NCBI GenBank assembly: GCA_942486035.1
Contig: CALNXK010000102.1
Location: 324,501 to 388,500, forward strand
From: Porites lobata
Lineage: Eukaryota > Cnidaria > Anthozoa > Scleractinia > Poritidae
Direction of reading: 5' to 3'
Length of the DNA stretch: 64,000 nucleotides
Shown in pieces: positions 35,900 through 46,740 of the stretch. Each line of letters begins with the position of its first letter. Within the stretch, counting starts at the first letter, position 1. Below the pieces are notes generated by a model that searched no databases, had not been told where the DNA came from, and was given only the letters and a program-made list of their open reading frames with translations. The translations under genes were made by a program, and so were the position numbers.

Positions 35900-36125
35900 T
35901 TAATGCGTTAAAAAGAGCGGTTGAAAATCAGTAGAAAAACTCCTCATTTCTGCATCCTTGATTTTCTCTTTCTTAAATCAGTTCAGTTGTTCGAGAAGTA
36001 ATATTAAACATTCCAGGCAGTTGTTCACCACAATATCAAACACCTCGGAGTTCGTCAAAAATACATCGTTGTGCATGTTATTTTCAACGCTCTGGTCGGT
36101 GTTACTGTCAAACAGACAAAATCGT
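35900..36125. repeat. duplicated upstream block of P450 copy 2
   Basis: Non-coding sequence that aligns with 26960-27180 upstream of copy 1 (shared cattccaggcagt, ctcggagttcgtcaaaaat, ggtgttactgtcaaac). It marks the upstream side of the duplicated unit. Confidence 0.75.
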
Positions 36126-36159
36126 GAACACTTGCAATGTTTCAGCAATGTTTATTACT

Positions 36160-36365
36160 TATAACAATTGACCACTCCAGAAAATGAAAAAACATACCAT
36201 AATGCTCTTTGTTTGTCACCCCAAAATTTTGCATAAGCATTGTCTTCATTTTCTCTTGGGAGTTAAAATGGCCCCAAGAGAAACTGAAAACAATGCTTAT
36301 GCAAAATTTTGGGGTGACAACAAATAGCATTATGGTATGTTATGGTATTTTCTGGAGTGGTCAAT
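36160..36365. mobile_element. hairpin MITE, aagcattgtcttcattttctc family, copy 1
   Basis: The arms attgaccactccagaaaat ... cttggg and their complement ending gtggtcaat pair over about 95 bp each, including gcataagcattgtcttcat / aatgcttatgc. Non-coding. Confidence 0.85.
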
Positions 36366-36654
36366 ATCACACGTTCCAATATTAAAATTCTAAAATGACT
36401 CCGACGCTTCTGGTCATTTTCCTATATTTGGTTTGGTTTCCTTTGTGCTCAAGTCTCTTCTGGGAATTGCAAGACGATGGAGTGGTCAAAAATTTGCAAT
36501 TTTCACGGAGTCATGTTAGAATAATTTTAATATACAGCTAAATCAAAAAAGGTTGCTTTGGTAACTGTTCATTGGTAATTAGGCATTTGGGCATGTGAAA
36601 CAGTGCAATGAGTTACTTGAATGGGTGACTACCAAACAATAGCTTCCCAATACC

Positions 36655-36815
36655 CAATTGACCACTCCAGAAAATACCATGACATACCATAATACTCTTT
36701 ATTTGTTACCCCCAAAATTGAATAAGCATTGTTTTCAGTTTCTCTTGGGGCCATTTTAACTCCCAAGAGAAACTGAAGACAATGCTTATTCAAATTATTC
36801 AATACCCAAAGCAAC
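36655..36815. mobile_element. hairpin MITE, same family, copy 2
   Basis: It begins with attgaccactccagaaaat as copy 1 does and has the central cttggggccattttaactcccaag hairpin. The right outer arm is lost. It is 300 bp from copy 1 and in the same orientation. Confidence 0.8.
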
Positions 36816-36859
36816 CTTTATTGAATCAGCTTTCTCAAACTGATTAATAATTCATAAAG

Positions 36860-37115
36860 AAAATACAAAGGAAATTAATGTTTAATGAGTGTTTGGAAAT
36901 CGGATGAAAAACTTCTCAGTTTTGCATCCTTAATTTCTCCTTCTAAAATCAATTTGTTTGAGAAGTAGTATCAAGCATTCGACACTGTGTTTCATCACCA
37001 GATGAAACACCTCGAAGTTCGTCAAAAATACTCCGCTGCGCGTCGTATTTTCAACTCTCTTTCAGTGTTTCACCTGGTGATGAAACACTCTGTCTCATGC
37101 TTGATATATTACATA
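36860..37115. repeat. repeat with gtttcatcaccagatgaaac hairpin
   Basis: Matches 27180-27345 (catccttaatttctccttc, gagaagta, caagcattcgacac, tttcatcaccagatgaaac). The short gtttcatc/gatgaaac palindrome recurs at 37065-37090 before ctcatgcttgatat. The same block ends unit 1. Confidence 0.65.
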
Positions 37116-37585
37116 TCGAACGTGGGGTATTAGTTCATGCGTCAGCGTGCGTGCGCGGGAAGTTTGAAGAGCACGAAAGAGCCGGAAGAGTTGCGCCTCG
37201 AGCAACTCTAACCTCTTGAGTGCTCTCCAAACTTCCCAAGTACTCAATATCTCGACATGCGCACAGCTGAAGCATGAACTACATTGTTTTATAACATTAT
37301 CAAAGCGGTCAATGCAGAAGTTAACTTAAATTTTTATTATTTTAGCGCGTGCTCAAAGCAGTACGCGTCAATGTCTACGTGACAATATTTTTTTTTGCCT
37401 AGACTGCAAAACAGTCCGTATTTTTGCGTATTCAAGTACGCGCGAACAGTTAAACAAAAGGAGAGACGAAATATAGCGTTTGGGACTTCAAAAATGCCCA
37501 GACTAGCACAAATCTTCGAACAGTCAAGCGGTATGAGGCAGGTATGTGTATCTTTTTTCTTTTCTGATCATTGTATAAAACAAAT

Positions 37586-37736
37586 AGATTCCATGTTGCC
37601 GTGGATCTGTTCAGTAATAGATCACAGAGGACGTCAAAATGTGGTGAAAACATCAGTGACAACACTCTTTGTTTTCAACACATTTTGACGTCATCTGTGA
37701 TCTATTACTGAACAGACGCACGGCAACATGGGATCT
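37586..37736. mobile_element. palindromic MITE
   Basis: Arms ccatgttgccgtggatctgt (37591) and its complement near 37710-37730 enclose gttcagtaatagatcacag and a cattttgacgtc block. The loop is about 35 bp. Confidence 0.8.
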
Positions 37737-38033
37737 ATTTGTTAAATGATGCACGATCGCGCTATTGAATTTGATTAGGTGAATATTCTAGCTATGTCAT
37801 AATGTGTTGTGACCAATCACAACAAAGAACAGGACACGCGACCAAGCCACAAATTAATGAAGGTTCTTGCTTGAGGTTTAGTTTTCTCAGTGCCTGATTG
37901 GCTGTTTCCTTGCAACGCAATAACATTCCAGAAATATCTCTGGTGTTCACGGTTATATCGGTTTGACAGAACCAATGTCTCATGTTTGACATATTACACC
38001 CTTACTTGTTATTAATGAGAAATTATGAGTTAG

Positions 38034-38262
38034 GGTGGATTTCCACTGTTGCGTAAATTTTACATGCATACGTAGGTGAATTTTGCACGCATAAATAAGA
38101 TAGAGGCAGTGTATGAAGTGTCGTGCGTTACGTGAAATTTAAGCCAGGTTCAACTTTTATGTTAACGTGCGACCCACTATACGTAGCCTCTAATTTATTA
38201 CTCGCACAAAATTAACGTGCGCACGCCCGTAAAATTTACGCAACGGTGGAAATCCACCTTCA
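38034..38262. mobile_element. MITE with aggtggatttccac ends
   Basis: Left end gggtggatttccactgttg and right end complement caacggtggaaatccacct, with gcgtaaattttac inside each side. 229 bp, non-coding. It separates units 2 and 3. Confidence 0.8.
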
Positions 38263-38575
38263 GAAATAAAGAATCTGCTTGCAAAACTTTTACAAAGTTA
38301 ACAATCTGTGCTATAAGGAATAATTTTCAAAACCTGGACCTCAAACTTACACACTTAATATAACATGAGAACATGTAGTCATGGTCATTGGCTTACAATT
38401 TTAAATAATAAAGTTACTAATTGATACAAAATACCTGGTACATTTTTTAAATGCACAGTCGTGCAGAGTATAATCTTGACAAATTTGTTCCCCGGCGTTC
38501 CCAAGAAGAAAAGAGACCTTACCCTGGAAACGATATTTTGTCATCTTGACTGAATTGTAGCATGGCAATCGTCAA

Positions 38576-41500
38576 CTACCTCTGCGTGAAAGTACACATT
38601 ACACCATCTCGAGGCTTTAATGTTAAATTTTCTTCGACTTGGTCTGTTTGGCCAGGAAGGATCTCGAACTTGAATTCTCTGAGGAGCCTTGCCATTAAAA
38701 CCTTTGCCTCAAACTGAGCTAACGTCTTTCCAATACAACTTCTAGGACCCAGGGAGAATGGAAAAAACACAAACTGTGATATAGCATCTTTACGAGATGG
38801 GGAAAAGCGATCTGGATCAAAATCATCTGGAGATTCCCAGAATTCAGGAGACTTTTGGACATTATAACTTGAAACAACTACTGGAGTTTTGGCTGGTATT
38901 TTGTAATCTCCAAAAACGTCTTCCTTTTGAAGAATTCTTTGAGTCCCACCAACGGGAGGATGCTTACGTAGGGCTTCTTTCAGTGTCTGGTCAAGGTATT
39001 GCAGCTGGCCAAGATCTTCATACTCCACAGTCTCACGATGACCAAGAACTTTATCCACCTCTTTCAAAATCCTGGCAAGAAATTTCAACAAGACAAATCA
39101 AATGCAAACACTGAAAATAGAGTCAGGGGAGTTAATTTTGGTACATACCGTAAAATTCCGAAAATAAGCCCCTCCACGTATAAACCCCTCCAAATATAAG
39201 GCCCCTAAAACGGTAATGCAAAAAACCCTCCGTTAAATCACCCCTTCAAATATAAGCCCCACGGGGGCTTGTACTTGGAAAATTGCCATCAAATACAAAG
39301 CAAGACAAAGCAAAAACAGTAAATTTACCTTCAACTATAAGGCTAGCCCAATCGATTTTGAACGGCAAATTTCTTTCTGTAGATAAGCCCCTCCACAAAT
39401 AAGCCCCTCAAAAAGGGACTTTGAAAAATACAAGCCCCAGGGGTTATTTTCGGAATTTTACGGTAAATAGTTGGCTTGCCCTTTAGTTGGCTTGTTTAGC
39501 TCAAAGGATAGAGCATTGCACCTGGTATCGCAAAGTCAGGGCTCAATTCCTGGTCAAGCCTGAATGTTTCAGGTTCTTTTTCACCGCCTAGACATTTCAT
39601 TCTGCTGCGAAGATCATGTTCATGTTTAAAGTTATTTGATTTGTTACAAAAATTCTTGTTGAACAGTTCTACGAGGCTGTGCTCTAGTTGAACACACTTT
39701 CAATAAAACACAAATTCAAATTTAATATTCGTACATCATTGCTTGATATATTGGAGGTTGGCGATACTTATTATTAAATAGATGAAATCATTCTTAAAAT
39801 GAAGAAAGCAAAACCAATTTTTTTGTAATGGCCTGCCTATAAAAACAGCGACGGAATGTTTTGTTTTTCCTTTCCTCCTTAGAGTTTTAAATGCATCTAT
39901 TTCATATGCTTTTCTTCATAAGATTGTAAATTTTTGCAATATTAGTCACTCAATCGCTCCGTATTTATTTGAAAACGGATGAATCTCCCTTGCTTTTTAA
40001 CCTTAATTTTATTGCAGTTATTTTCTTTTCATATTATTCCTGGCCCGCCTAGACAAGCTATAGCTATTTGCGGCGCTAGGACACTTGTAAAAAAATTCTT
40101 TAGAAAATTTATTATAAAGTCTTGAAGTCTGGTGCCTTACTTTTGCCTATGGGTGATCATGAAATCTTAGTTTTTTAATAGGGATCTTGCGCACCCAAGA
40201 TTTCACATGTTCAGAGCACTGGGCTCCCTTCAATTTTTCTTAGCCGGAGCACAGGCTTGAGTTCAAAAGAAAATGAAAAGGGTATGGTTTTCAAGCAGTT
40301 TACTCTAGGATAGGGTATATAAGTCACAGCGTTTGGGTCTAAAATAGGGTATCATTTTTGAGGAAACTGATCAGTTGGTTGAAGATTTTATCTAGACTAG
40401 GGAAAAAGCTACTGTAGGATAGGGGGATTTGGGGAGTTTACTCTAGTATAGGGTAGGAGCGCTCTTTCGAGCTGCCTTAGTAGCCTAGCAAAATTCAGCT
40501 GAACTAGCTCTGGTATAGGTTAAGGGTTCCAGGGTCCCAGCGGCACATCCCCACCCAGAAATTCCTAAAGTAACCCCCCCCCCTTGGGGGATAACAACAA
40601 AACAAAGTCCAACATGTGCTTGCAGAAATGAAAAAACCTTAGGGGGCTACATTAGCATAGCCGAACTTTTTCAATATCATAATTATTTGTAGTTGTACAT
40701 ATTATTGTTAAAAACAGAATCATTGGATAATGCAATTCTAGAACTCTGACTGGCTTAGCCATCATGATGTATGAGCCGTTATATCATGCTCTCCAAATAT
40801 GGTAACCGTATGCGTGTGCTCAAAATTAAATACAAGCTGAAAATCGGTTGTTTTTACAAATAAATTAAAGTTGGGAAGAATTCTTGATATTTTGTGGGCA
40901 TTTTTAATAAAACAATTATTACACTCACGCTTGTTGGATATGAGTTGATTAGCCAGTGCCTCATTGGCTACCTACCATCCCATATTTAATGCACACTCAT
41001 GGAATAATTGTTAATTAGATGATTATTGACTTTATATTTTTTACACCAAACCTTAAAAAATCAATAGGTTATGCCACATACCTTTCTTCAATCATTGGTT
41101 GCTTTAGAATTTCATACAGAGTAAATGAGAGCTGGTTTGATGTTGTTTCTTGCCCTATTAGAGTTTTAAATGAAATAAAGAAATCATATTTAGGAAACAA
41201 AGTAACAGAAAGGGGTCTTGGACATCCCATCAGGGAGGTCTCACCAAAGGTGCATTCATGTAGCTAAAAACTGGACCTTCTGAGAGCATAAAAGCAGAGG
41301 ACACCCTTACAGGGAGGTCTGAAATCTAGGGTGCGTAACATATAAGGGCCTGTTTAATTGGGGTGAGCCAGCCCAGTTAGCTGGGCTGTTTCACTTTACC
41401 AGGCTGGCTCAGCTCACAACTTGTCTCCTCATAAACTTTCCATTGTGTCTATTTGAGATCAGAGGTGAGCTGGCACACTTGCCGAGATCGATATCTCCGT

Positions 41501-44500
41501 TGCTTGGCCAAGATCTTGGTGAGCGTGCCAGCCCACATTCTCACAAAAACACAATGAACTGCTATGAGGAAGAAACACAAGGGCCTGGCTAGCCTGATAA
41601 AGCAGGCAGCATGGCTAACTGGGTGACTCATCGCATATGAGGATAGGTGTAAAATTCTTAAATGGAACTCTTTAGAACAAAGGAGAGAATTCCTATCTCT
41701 AATCTGGTGGGGTGCTGTAAGATCGTATTCAATATGAATGGTCTAAACTTCAGTGATTATTTTAAACTGTGCAAGAGCACTAAGACGAGATCCAACCATC
41801 AATATAAGATACAATATAAGATACAATTAAACTGTTATAAATATTCCTTCTTTGTTAAGATAATCACGTTTTGGAACGATCTTCCAAGTAACGTAATCAA
41901 TTGTCACAACAGTCCCAACATCAACAAGTTTAAACTGAGATTGAAAAAACACATGAATATTTATTGAATGTACATTCCATACTTGGTTAAAGATGTTTCT
42001 GTGATTTTTATAAATATATTTTTATTAACTTGCTTTTATATAAATAAATGTACATATTTTTATTGCTATATTAATATACATATTTGTTTGTTCTTAGGAG
42101 ATCCTTGATAGGGTTGAACTCTGGGTTCCCTTTTTCTTAATAACTGCACTTGTTTGTAACAATGCTTGCTATTTTGAAATAGAGTATTGTATATATACAA
42201 AATAAACCCTAACAGGTGTTCATAAGCTAAGATTTTATTATGGCTTCACCCGATCGCCCCTGGGAATTTTGCTTAAAATGAGACGAGAGATACAAGGGAC
42301 ATGGATCCACATGGGTAGTTACAAGTCGTCTCCCCCACAGACATTCTTAGGGGTTCGTTATGTGCTCTTGGGGGGCAGGAACATGTGATGAACCCTTAAG
42401 AATGTATGTGCAGGGGGGCTAGGTTACAAGTGGTTGAGGGGTGAATGGGTTATGGAGGCTGCAAAAGTACAGCAACCTTAAAAATAAACAAAGCTCCCTG
42501 TTCTAGAAAGAAAGAATAAAAAAACAAACAAAATACAAAACTGCATTATATATTCATACCTGCAATAAAAATTGTCAAGAAATTGTCCACCAAGTCATCC
42601 ATATTGATCTCAGAGTTCTCTTGTGCTTCTTTGACAATATGTTCCAATATATCACTTGGTGTCTCATCCCTATTTTGTAAAGCCAAACATCGCTCTTTGA
42701 TGACATTCTTGGCAAAGACGCGAAGGTATTTTATAGCGTCGATGACAGAATTTTGAAAGGGAAATGCAGATATCTGGAACATCCAAAATGGATTTTGTAA
42801 ATTCGCTTGCATTCCTTCCAGTGTTTTTGACACAGCACTTGGAAATGCCGAGTCTGGATTTCCTATAATGTTCAGATTGATGCCAAAACCAACCTGAAAT
42901 GAAATGCCATAGAAAGTGTCTGTATTAATGGGGTGTCCCAACCTCCATTCCCACGCTCCTCTCCCAGACCCTGGGAACAAGGTTGGGGGCGTCAGTATTA
43001 AGAGGGTTACTTTGTTAAAGCAAAACAACTCCTTTTATTAGAACAAAATGCTAAAGAAATGAAAGAGAACTTAAGCATTGTCGAATTAAACATCTCTAAC
43101 CTTTACAAAGCTGTAATTCCGTGGACTAAATCCACAGAAGCGCTCAAAAATCGCTCATCTATATATTAATTAATTAATCAAAATGTTCTCCGCATAATTT
43201 GTTTGATGTCAAAAGTAGTCTAAAAATTGACGTCTACATATCATCCTATCTGGTGTACAGTAGCGCCCAGAACATTGACATGCTGTCAACTGAAAGATTT
43301 TTTACCTTCAAGAAGGAAAGGTTTATTACAACATATAGTTGATAGTGAAGTGTTCACATAAGCAAGGTTGACTTTCTATGAGAATCTGTTGATTGGGCAA
43401 GAAGCAAGTGTCCATGGTCTGCATTAATGGGTGTCCGTATTAAGTGGGTTGAATTAAGAGAATTGTATGGGCTTTCCCCAGGGACAATGAAAACGGTCTG
43501 AAATGATGGCGTGTTGACGTATTAAGTGGGTGTCGGTAAAGCAGGGTTTGACTGTATTCTCTTTGTTCTGATATTCTTGTAAATATTTGTTGCCAGCAGA
43601 AGCGGAAGAATAGACCAATCACATCCCATCACCGTACTTGTTTCCATGAATGTTATTGACTCTTTCTTTTATCTCTGATCACATCATCAACAATCCAGTG
43701 CTCATCTGATTGACACAGGTTAATTGCCGATCTAATCAGAGCCAAGGAGCCTGGGCCTGATTCTATGGATAGGAGCAAGGTCTAGCTCACAAGCAACCAT
43801 TTCGAAAGCCAATTATGTAACTTACCTTTTTATTTTTTAAAAACCCTTTGGTTTTCAAAGTTTGAACTTCAAAACTTGGGGTTATACCCCGTGTTTACGG
43901 TAAGCTGTTCTTTGCTTTTGCTGTGTTTACTGTAAGCTGTTCTTCGTTTCGCCTTAGACTTCGATACTTTTGTTTTACCGGTGATTTTGTCATAGGTTTC
44001 AGTGTAGTATTTTTTCTTTAGCCGACTGTCGGTAAACTGTCGGTGATCTGTCGGTGGTCTGTCGGTGACCTGTCGGTAAACTGTTGGTTATCTGTCGGCC
44101 GACAGTTGGCCGACAGTCAGTGGAGGTGAGCTGTTCTTCGCTTTTACCCTTAGTTTTAGGCCAAACTGATGTCCACGGGGCTGAGAAAAACTATTTTGAA
44201 GGATAGGCCTCCTGTTATCTCAGGTTGTGGGTTTATGGACCCCCAATTACTTGAAGAGATCGCACACAGGTATAAAAATGTTTTGTGTGAATATGTACAT
44301 GCTACTTGTACTTTAAATCATTGTAACAGCACTGCAGTCTAATTCTAGATTCAGCTGCATATTGTATAAAGCAACACTGAGTCATTATGCAAAATACCAG
44401 ACTCTGCTGGCCTCTGTTGGCTCAATTTACACCAGACTGAAATGCTGTAGTTTTTGATAGTGATAACTCCAACATTGTTTTAGAAATCTGAAAACTTTGT

Positions 44501-46740
44501 TTCAGTGGAAAGGTAACACCCAGTCCACAAGAATCCGGATATCTCATATTTGAAACTGCACATTATTTTACATGAATAATTGGCCATCCATCCACATGAA
44601 CCAGTGAAAAATATGACATTCTGCTGACCAAAAGCCCATCTTTTTTAAGGGCATGTTTAAAACACGAAATGGCAAAATGACTTTCCTAAACAGTAAAAAC
44701 AGATGACTCTCTGTTTTTTTGTCGTGTCTAGTATGCTGTTATTTCTTTGCCTTTTATGAACCAGCAAAACTTTGCTCAGCCATGCAAAACCTCACTAATG
44801 TTGCTGTGCCATCACAGTTGTCAGTTTCTTGTTCGTAAATTATTGCAGTCACGTGATCTTTCTGCATTGTTTAGTACAAAGGACAAAATGCATGTCGTCT
44901 TGTTTTAAAGCCATTTATTGGCAATTGCAATAGGGCAAATTTCACGTTATAGTTATTGCTTTCGAATACTTGGACACTGCAAACAAAGTTTATCAACTGT
45001 GAAAGGTTTGAACCCAGGAGTCATTTCAAAAGTAGGTTGAGTTTGATCGTCCGGGTGAACGTAGTCCTGAATAGGACTGTTGTTGTTGACAGTGACTGAC
45101 GTTTCAACAACCTATGCGGTAGTCATCTTCAGAGTCAAAGTGAGTTGTATCATGTCATGATCAGTTGATGGTATTACACTCTGGTTATTGATCTGATTGG
45201 TCAATTATGTCGCGATGTTATTGGTCGTCTGTCAGTTAATAAGCTGTGATGTTATTGGCTATGAAGACTCGTAATCAGTAATTGGTGCGTTTCGATCTGT
45301 CTATTGTCACAGTTAAACAGTTGTCTACTGTTAGTCAAGTTGTCAGTTCTCCAGTCGTTCTCACGTAGTTAGTTTTCCTTGATCTCGTCAATAAGTTGTT
45401 TGTACGGCGCTGGTAACTGTTGGCTATGATTCAGTGGCGTTTGTTCTAAGTTAGTAAACCAGCTTTCTAAAGTAAGACGTTGATAGTATAGTCTGTAGAA
45501 TACGTTATACATGTCACAGAGTCCCAGACAATTTGAAAGTTTATCAAGCAAATCAGATCAATTGTGCAGGTAATACCATGTTTATAATTACCCTGTCTAT
45601 ATTTGCACTTGTAGAACTCTTAGCAACTTTTTTTTTACTTAAGACTTTTTAGTTCTCCATCCTCACATATGTAAAAGTTGACTGCAGCTTAGCTTTGTAA
45701 TATGCAAATTTCCCCATGGAAGTGCTATTTTCAGCACGTGTGATGAGCTTGTATGTGCACAACACTCAAGCTCTGCGTGACAACAATCTCGTCACCAGAA
45801 ACTTCATATCTTATGGCTGCGCAATAGTGTAGAGCTCAGGTTGAGAATGTACGTAACAACTCCATCTAAATAATTTTAGTCATTTCACCATTTCGTCATT
45901 TCGCTATTTCATCTTATAAACAAGCCCAAGCCCCTTCTTTAAACTGCTCCTCAGAGTGGTTTAAGGCCCTGTCCACACAAATTTGGGGTGTGAAGATATG
46001 TAGTTTCAAAAATGTTGGGATTTGTGTGGACACGGCCTAAGTCTATGGTTGGAAGATCAATATCAATATTAGTGATGTAACATAATTATTGCTGTTACAT
46101 TTCTGACTAGTCACTAAACGTGAAAACCAGCATACAGTACCTTGCCAATAATGTCAAGAGTAACCCTTCCAAATTCATTCACCATCCTGACAGGCGTTTT
46201 ACCATCGGCATATTTCCTCAGATTTTCGAGAAAATCGTCACAAATGGAATTAAAAGCGTCCATCAAGTTCATTAAATACCTTCTGTGAAATGCTGGGTTT
46301 AACATTGCTCGCTTACGACGCCAGACTTCGTGATCGACTTCCGTCAAAATCCCCTGCCCAGAAGCCCGGTGGCCAAACACGTTACTCAGCTTGGAGTAGA
46401 CACGCTCTGCTTTGGGCAAATTCAGTGTGATGAGGGCTTTTTTGGCCATGTCTGGGTCAGACAAAATGACAACGGGAATAAAATAAATCCAAGTAACGTA
46501 AACCGATCCGTATTGCCGATACCAGTTCATCCATATAATGGTCATTCCTTTATCTTGAGCTCTCCTTTTTTCTCGCCGAATAGACGGGATATTGCCGGTA
46601 AAAAAGCTATCTCTTGGAGGCCCAGGGATGTGGGCGTAACGCAAATGCTGATGGTGGACATGCAAAACAAACGACAAGAATCCAAGGAAAAGAAGGAGAA
46701 TCAGGAATAACGCAGAGTACGTTAACAATGTTAAAGCCAT
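38576..46740 (-). CDS. CYP46A1-like: CYP46-like cytochrome P450 (cholesterol 24-hydroxylase-like), copy 3, complete
   Basis: Exons 46740-46141, 42893-42560, 41154-41082 and 39071-38576 (600+334+73+496 nt, 500 residues, TAG at 38576). Intron positions and phases are identical to copy 2. It has the N-terminal membrane anchor, HIPGPPR, I-helix AGQETTSNQ, EALR, FDPDRF and the heme loop FFPFSLGPRSCIGK. It differs from copies 1 and 2 at many positions, such as the anchor (MALTLLTYSALF) and the linker RREKRRAQDKG. It is therefore the outgroup of the array and may have a different substrate preference. Residues in the B'-C and F-G regions would decide that, and I cannot resolve them. The introns contain a LINE end, a TACCGTAAAATTC element, a tRNA-like SINE and MITEs. 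Confidence 0.93.
39149..39474. mobile_element. DNA transposon, TACCGTAAAATTC family, copy 2
   Basis: Terminal inverted repeats TACCGTAAAATTCCGAAAAT (39149) and ATTTTCGGAATTTTACGGTA (ending 39474). Repeated ataagcccctcc motifs lie inside both ends. It is an inverted relative of 15988-16314. It has no transposase and lies in the last intron of P450 copy 3. Confidence 0.88.
39489..39560 (+). mobile_element. tRNA-like sequence / SINE head
   Basis: GGCTTG and CAAGCC can pair as an acceptor stem. GCTC...GAGC forms a D arm and CAGG...CCTG a shortened T arm with TCAATTCC. The anticodon arm has only four pairs around a ten-base loop, so a functional tRNA is unlikely. I read it as a SINE head or tRNA pseudogene. 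Confidence 0.55.
40290..40520. repeat. degenerate repeat of ctaggatagggta
   Basis: The motif tactctaggatagggta recurs in varied form about six times (40303, 40350, 40392, 40421, 40441, 40507). It looks like a minisatellite-like dispersed repeat. Non-coding. Confidence 0.5.
41640..42220 (+). pseudogene. 3' end of a non-LTR retrotransposon
   Basis: LKWNSLEQRREFLSL (about 41655-41700) is followed after a frame change by YKIVFNMNGLNFSDYF. NCYKYSFFVKIITFWNDLPS then leads to a stop at 41967. This is the typical C-terminal end of CR1/L2-type ORF2 proteins. An AT-rich 3' UTR with several AATAAA motifs follows to about 42210. The 5' part is absent, as in ordinary 5'-truncated insertions. It lies antisense in intron 2 of P450 copy 3. 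Confidence 0.8.
42330..42425. mobile_element. short palindromic repeat
   Basis: acattcttaggggttc (42342) pairs with gaacccttaagaatgt (42389-42404). The core contains cttggggggcaggaacatg. MITE-like hairpin, non-coding. Confidence 0.55.
43410..43555. mobile_element. fragment of the tgtccgtattaa transposon family
   Basis: gggtgtccgtattaagtggg and gtgggtgtcggtaaagcagggtttgactgta are typical of the ends of a dispersed DNA transposon also seen at 48650-48835. A decayed fragment of the same kind is at 42917-42940. Confidence 0.5.
44026..44102. repeat. 11-bp minisatellite, seven units
   Basis: Seven consecutive 11-mers of the form CTGTCGGTNNN (aaa, gat, ggt, gac, aaa, tat as variable ends; the last is ctgtcggccga). 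They are followed at once by the inverted motif gacagttggccgacag. Confidence 0.9.
44169..44342 (+). other. 57-codon ORF of unknown status
   Basis: ATG at 44169 opens a frame starting MSTGLRKTILKDRPPVISGC and continuing FMDPQLLEEIAHR. It reaches a possible donor (ACACAG|GTATAAA, about 44269) or, unspliced, a TAA at 44340. The amino-acid composition looks protein-like, but I recognise no family and no partner exon. It lies just after the 11-bp minisatellite and is probably a gene or transposon fragment. Confidence 0.25.
45000..45551 (-). mobile_element. Penelope-like element fragment
   Basis: The minus strand holds a 60-codon frame (45551-45369) that ends LESWFTNLEQTPLNHSQQLP...DEIKEN. About 230 bp downstream is a sequence with hammerhead ribozyme features. 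A hammerhead next to a short terminal repeat is a known feature of Penelope-like retroelements. The 45003-45180 part recurs at 48857-49040. I saw no reverse transcriptase or GIY-YIG domain in the window, so this is a fragment and the class is inferred. Confidence 0.55.
45093..45137 (-). ncRNA. hammerhead ribozyme motif
   Basis: On the minus strand: TGACT, CTGAAGA, T, GACTACC-GCATA-GGTTGTT, GAAA, CGTC, AGTCA. This gives a 5-bp stem I (TGACT/AGTCA), the conserved CUGANGA box, and a 7-position stem II (one U-U mismatch, one G-U) with a 5-nt loop. The GAAA box and a minimal loopless stem III (A-U, C-G) ending in the cleavage triplet GUC follow. One extra U lies between CUGAAGA and stem II. Very short stems III are known for hammerheads of Penelope-like elements, which may act as dimers. 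Activity is unproven. Confidence 0.7.
45960..46040. mobile_element. short MITE, ccgtgtccacac family
   Basis: ggccctgtccacacaaat (45964) pairs with atttgtgtggacacggcc (46019-46037). About 75 bp in all, in intron 1 of P450 copy 3 beside exon 1. Confidence 0.7.

Larger units (their letters stand above)
27346..38000 (-). repeat. segmental duplication unit 2 (contains P450 copy 2)
   Basis: It begins where the 3'-flank block of unit 1 (18420) recurs at 27346, directly after the upstream region of unit 1. It extends past P450 copy 2 into the copy of the upstream block (35900-36125) and related hairpin repeats to about 37.1 kb. The exact right edge is unclear. Confidence 0.7.

Noticed and set aside
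39489..39560. Functional tRNA gene
   Set aside because: The anticodon arm has only four pairs and a ten-base loop, and the D/T spacing is irregular; SINE head preferred.
46330..46710. 126-codon plus-strand ORF
   Set aside because: Antisense shadow of P450 copy 3 exon 1.
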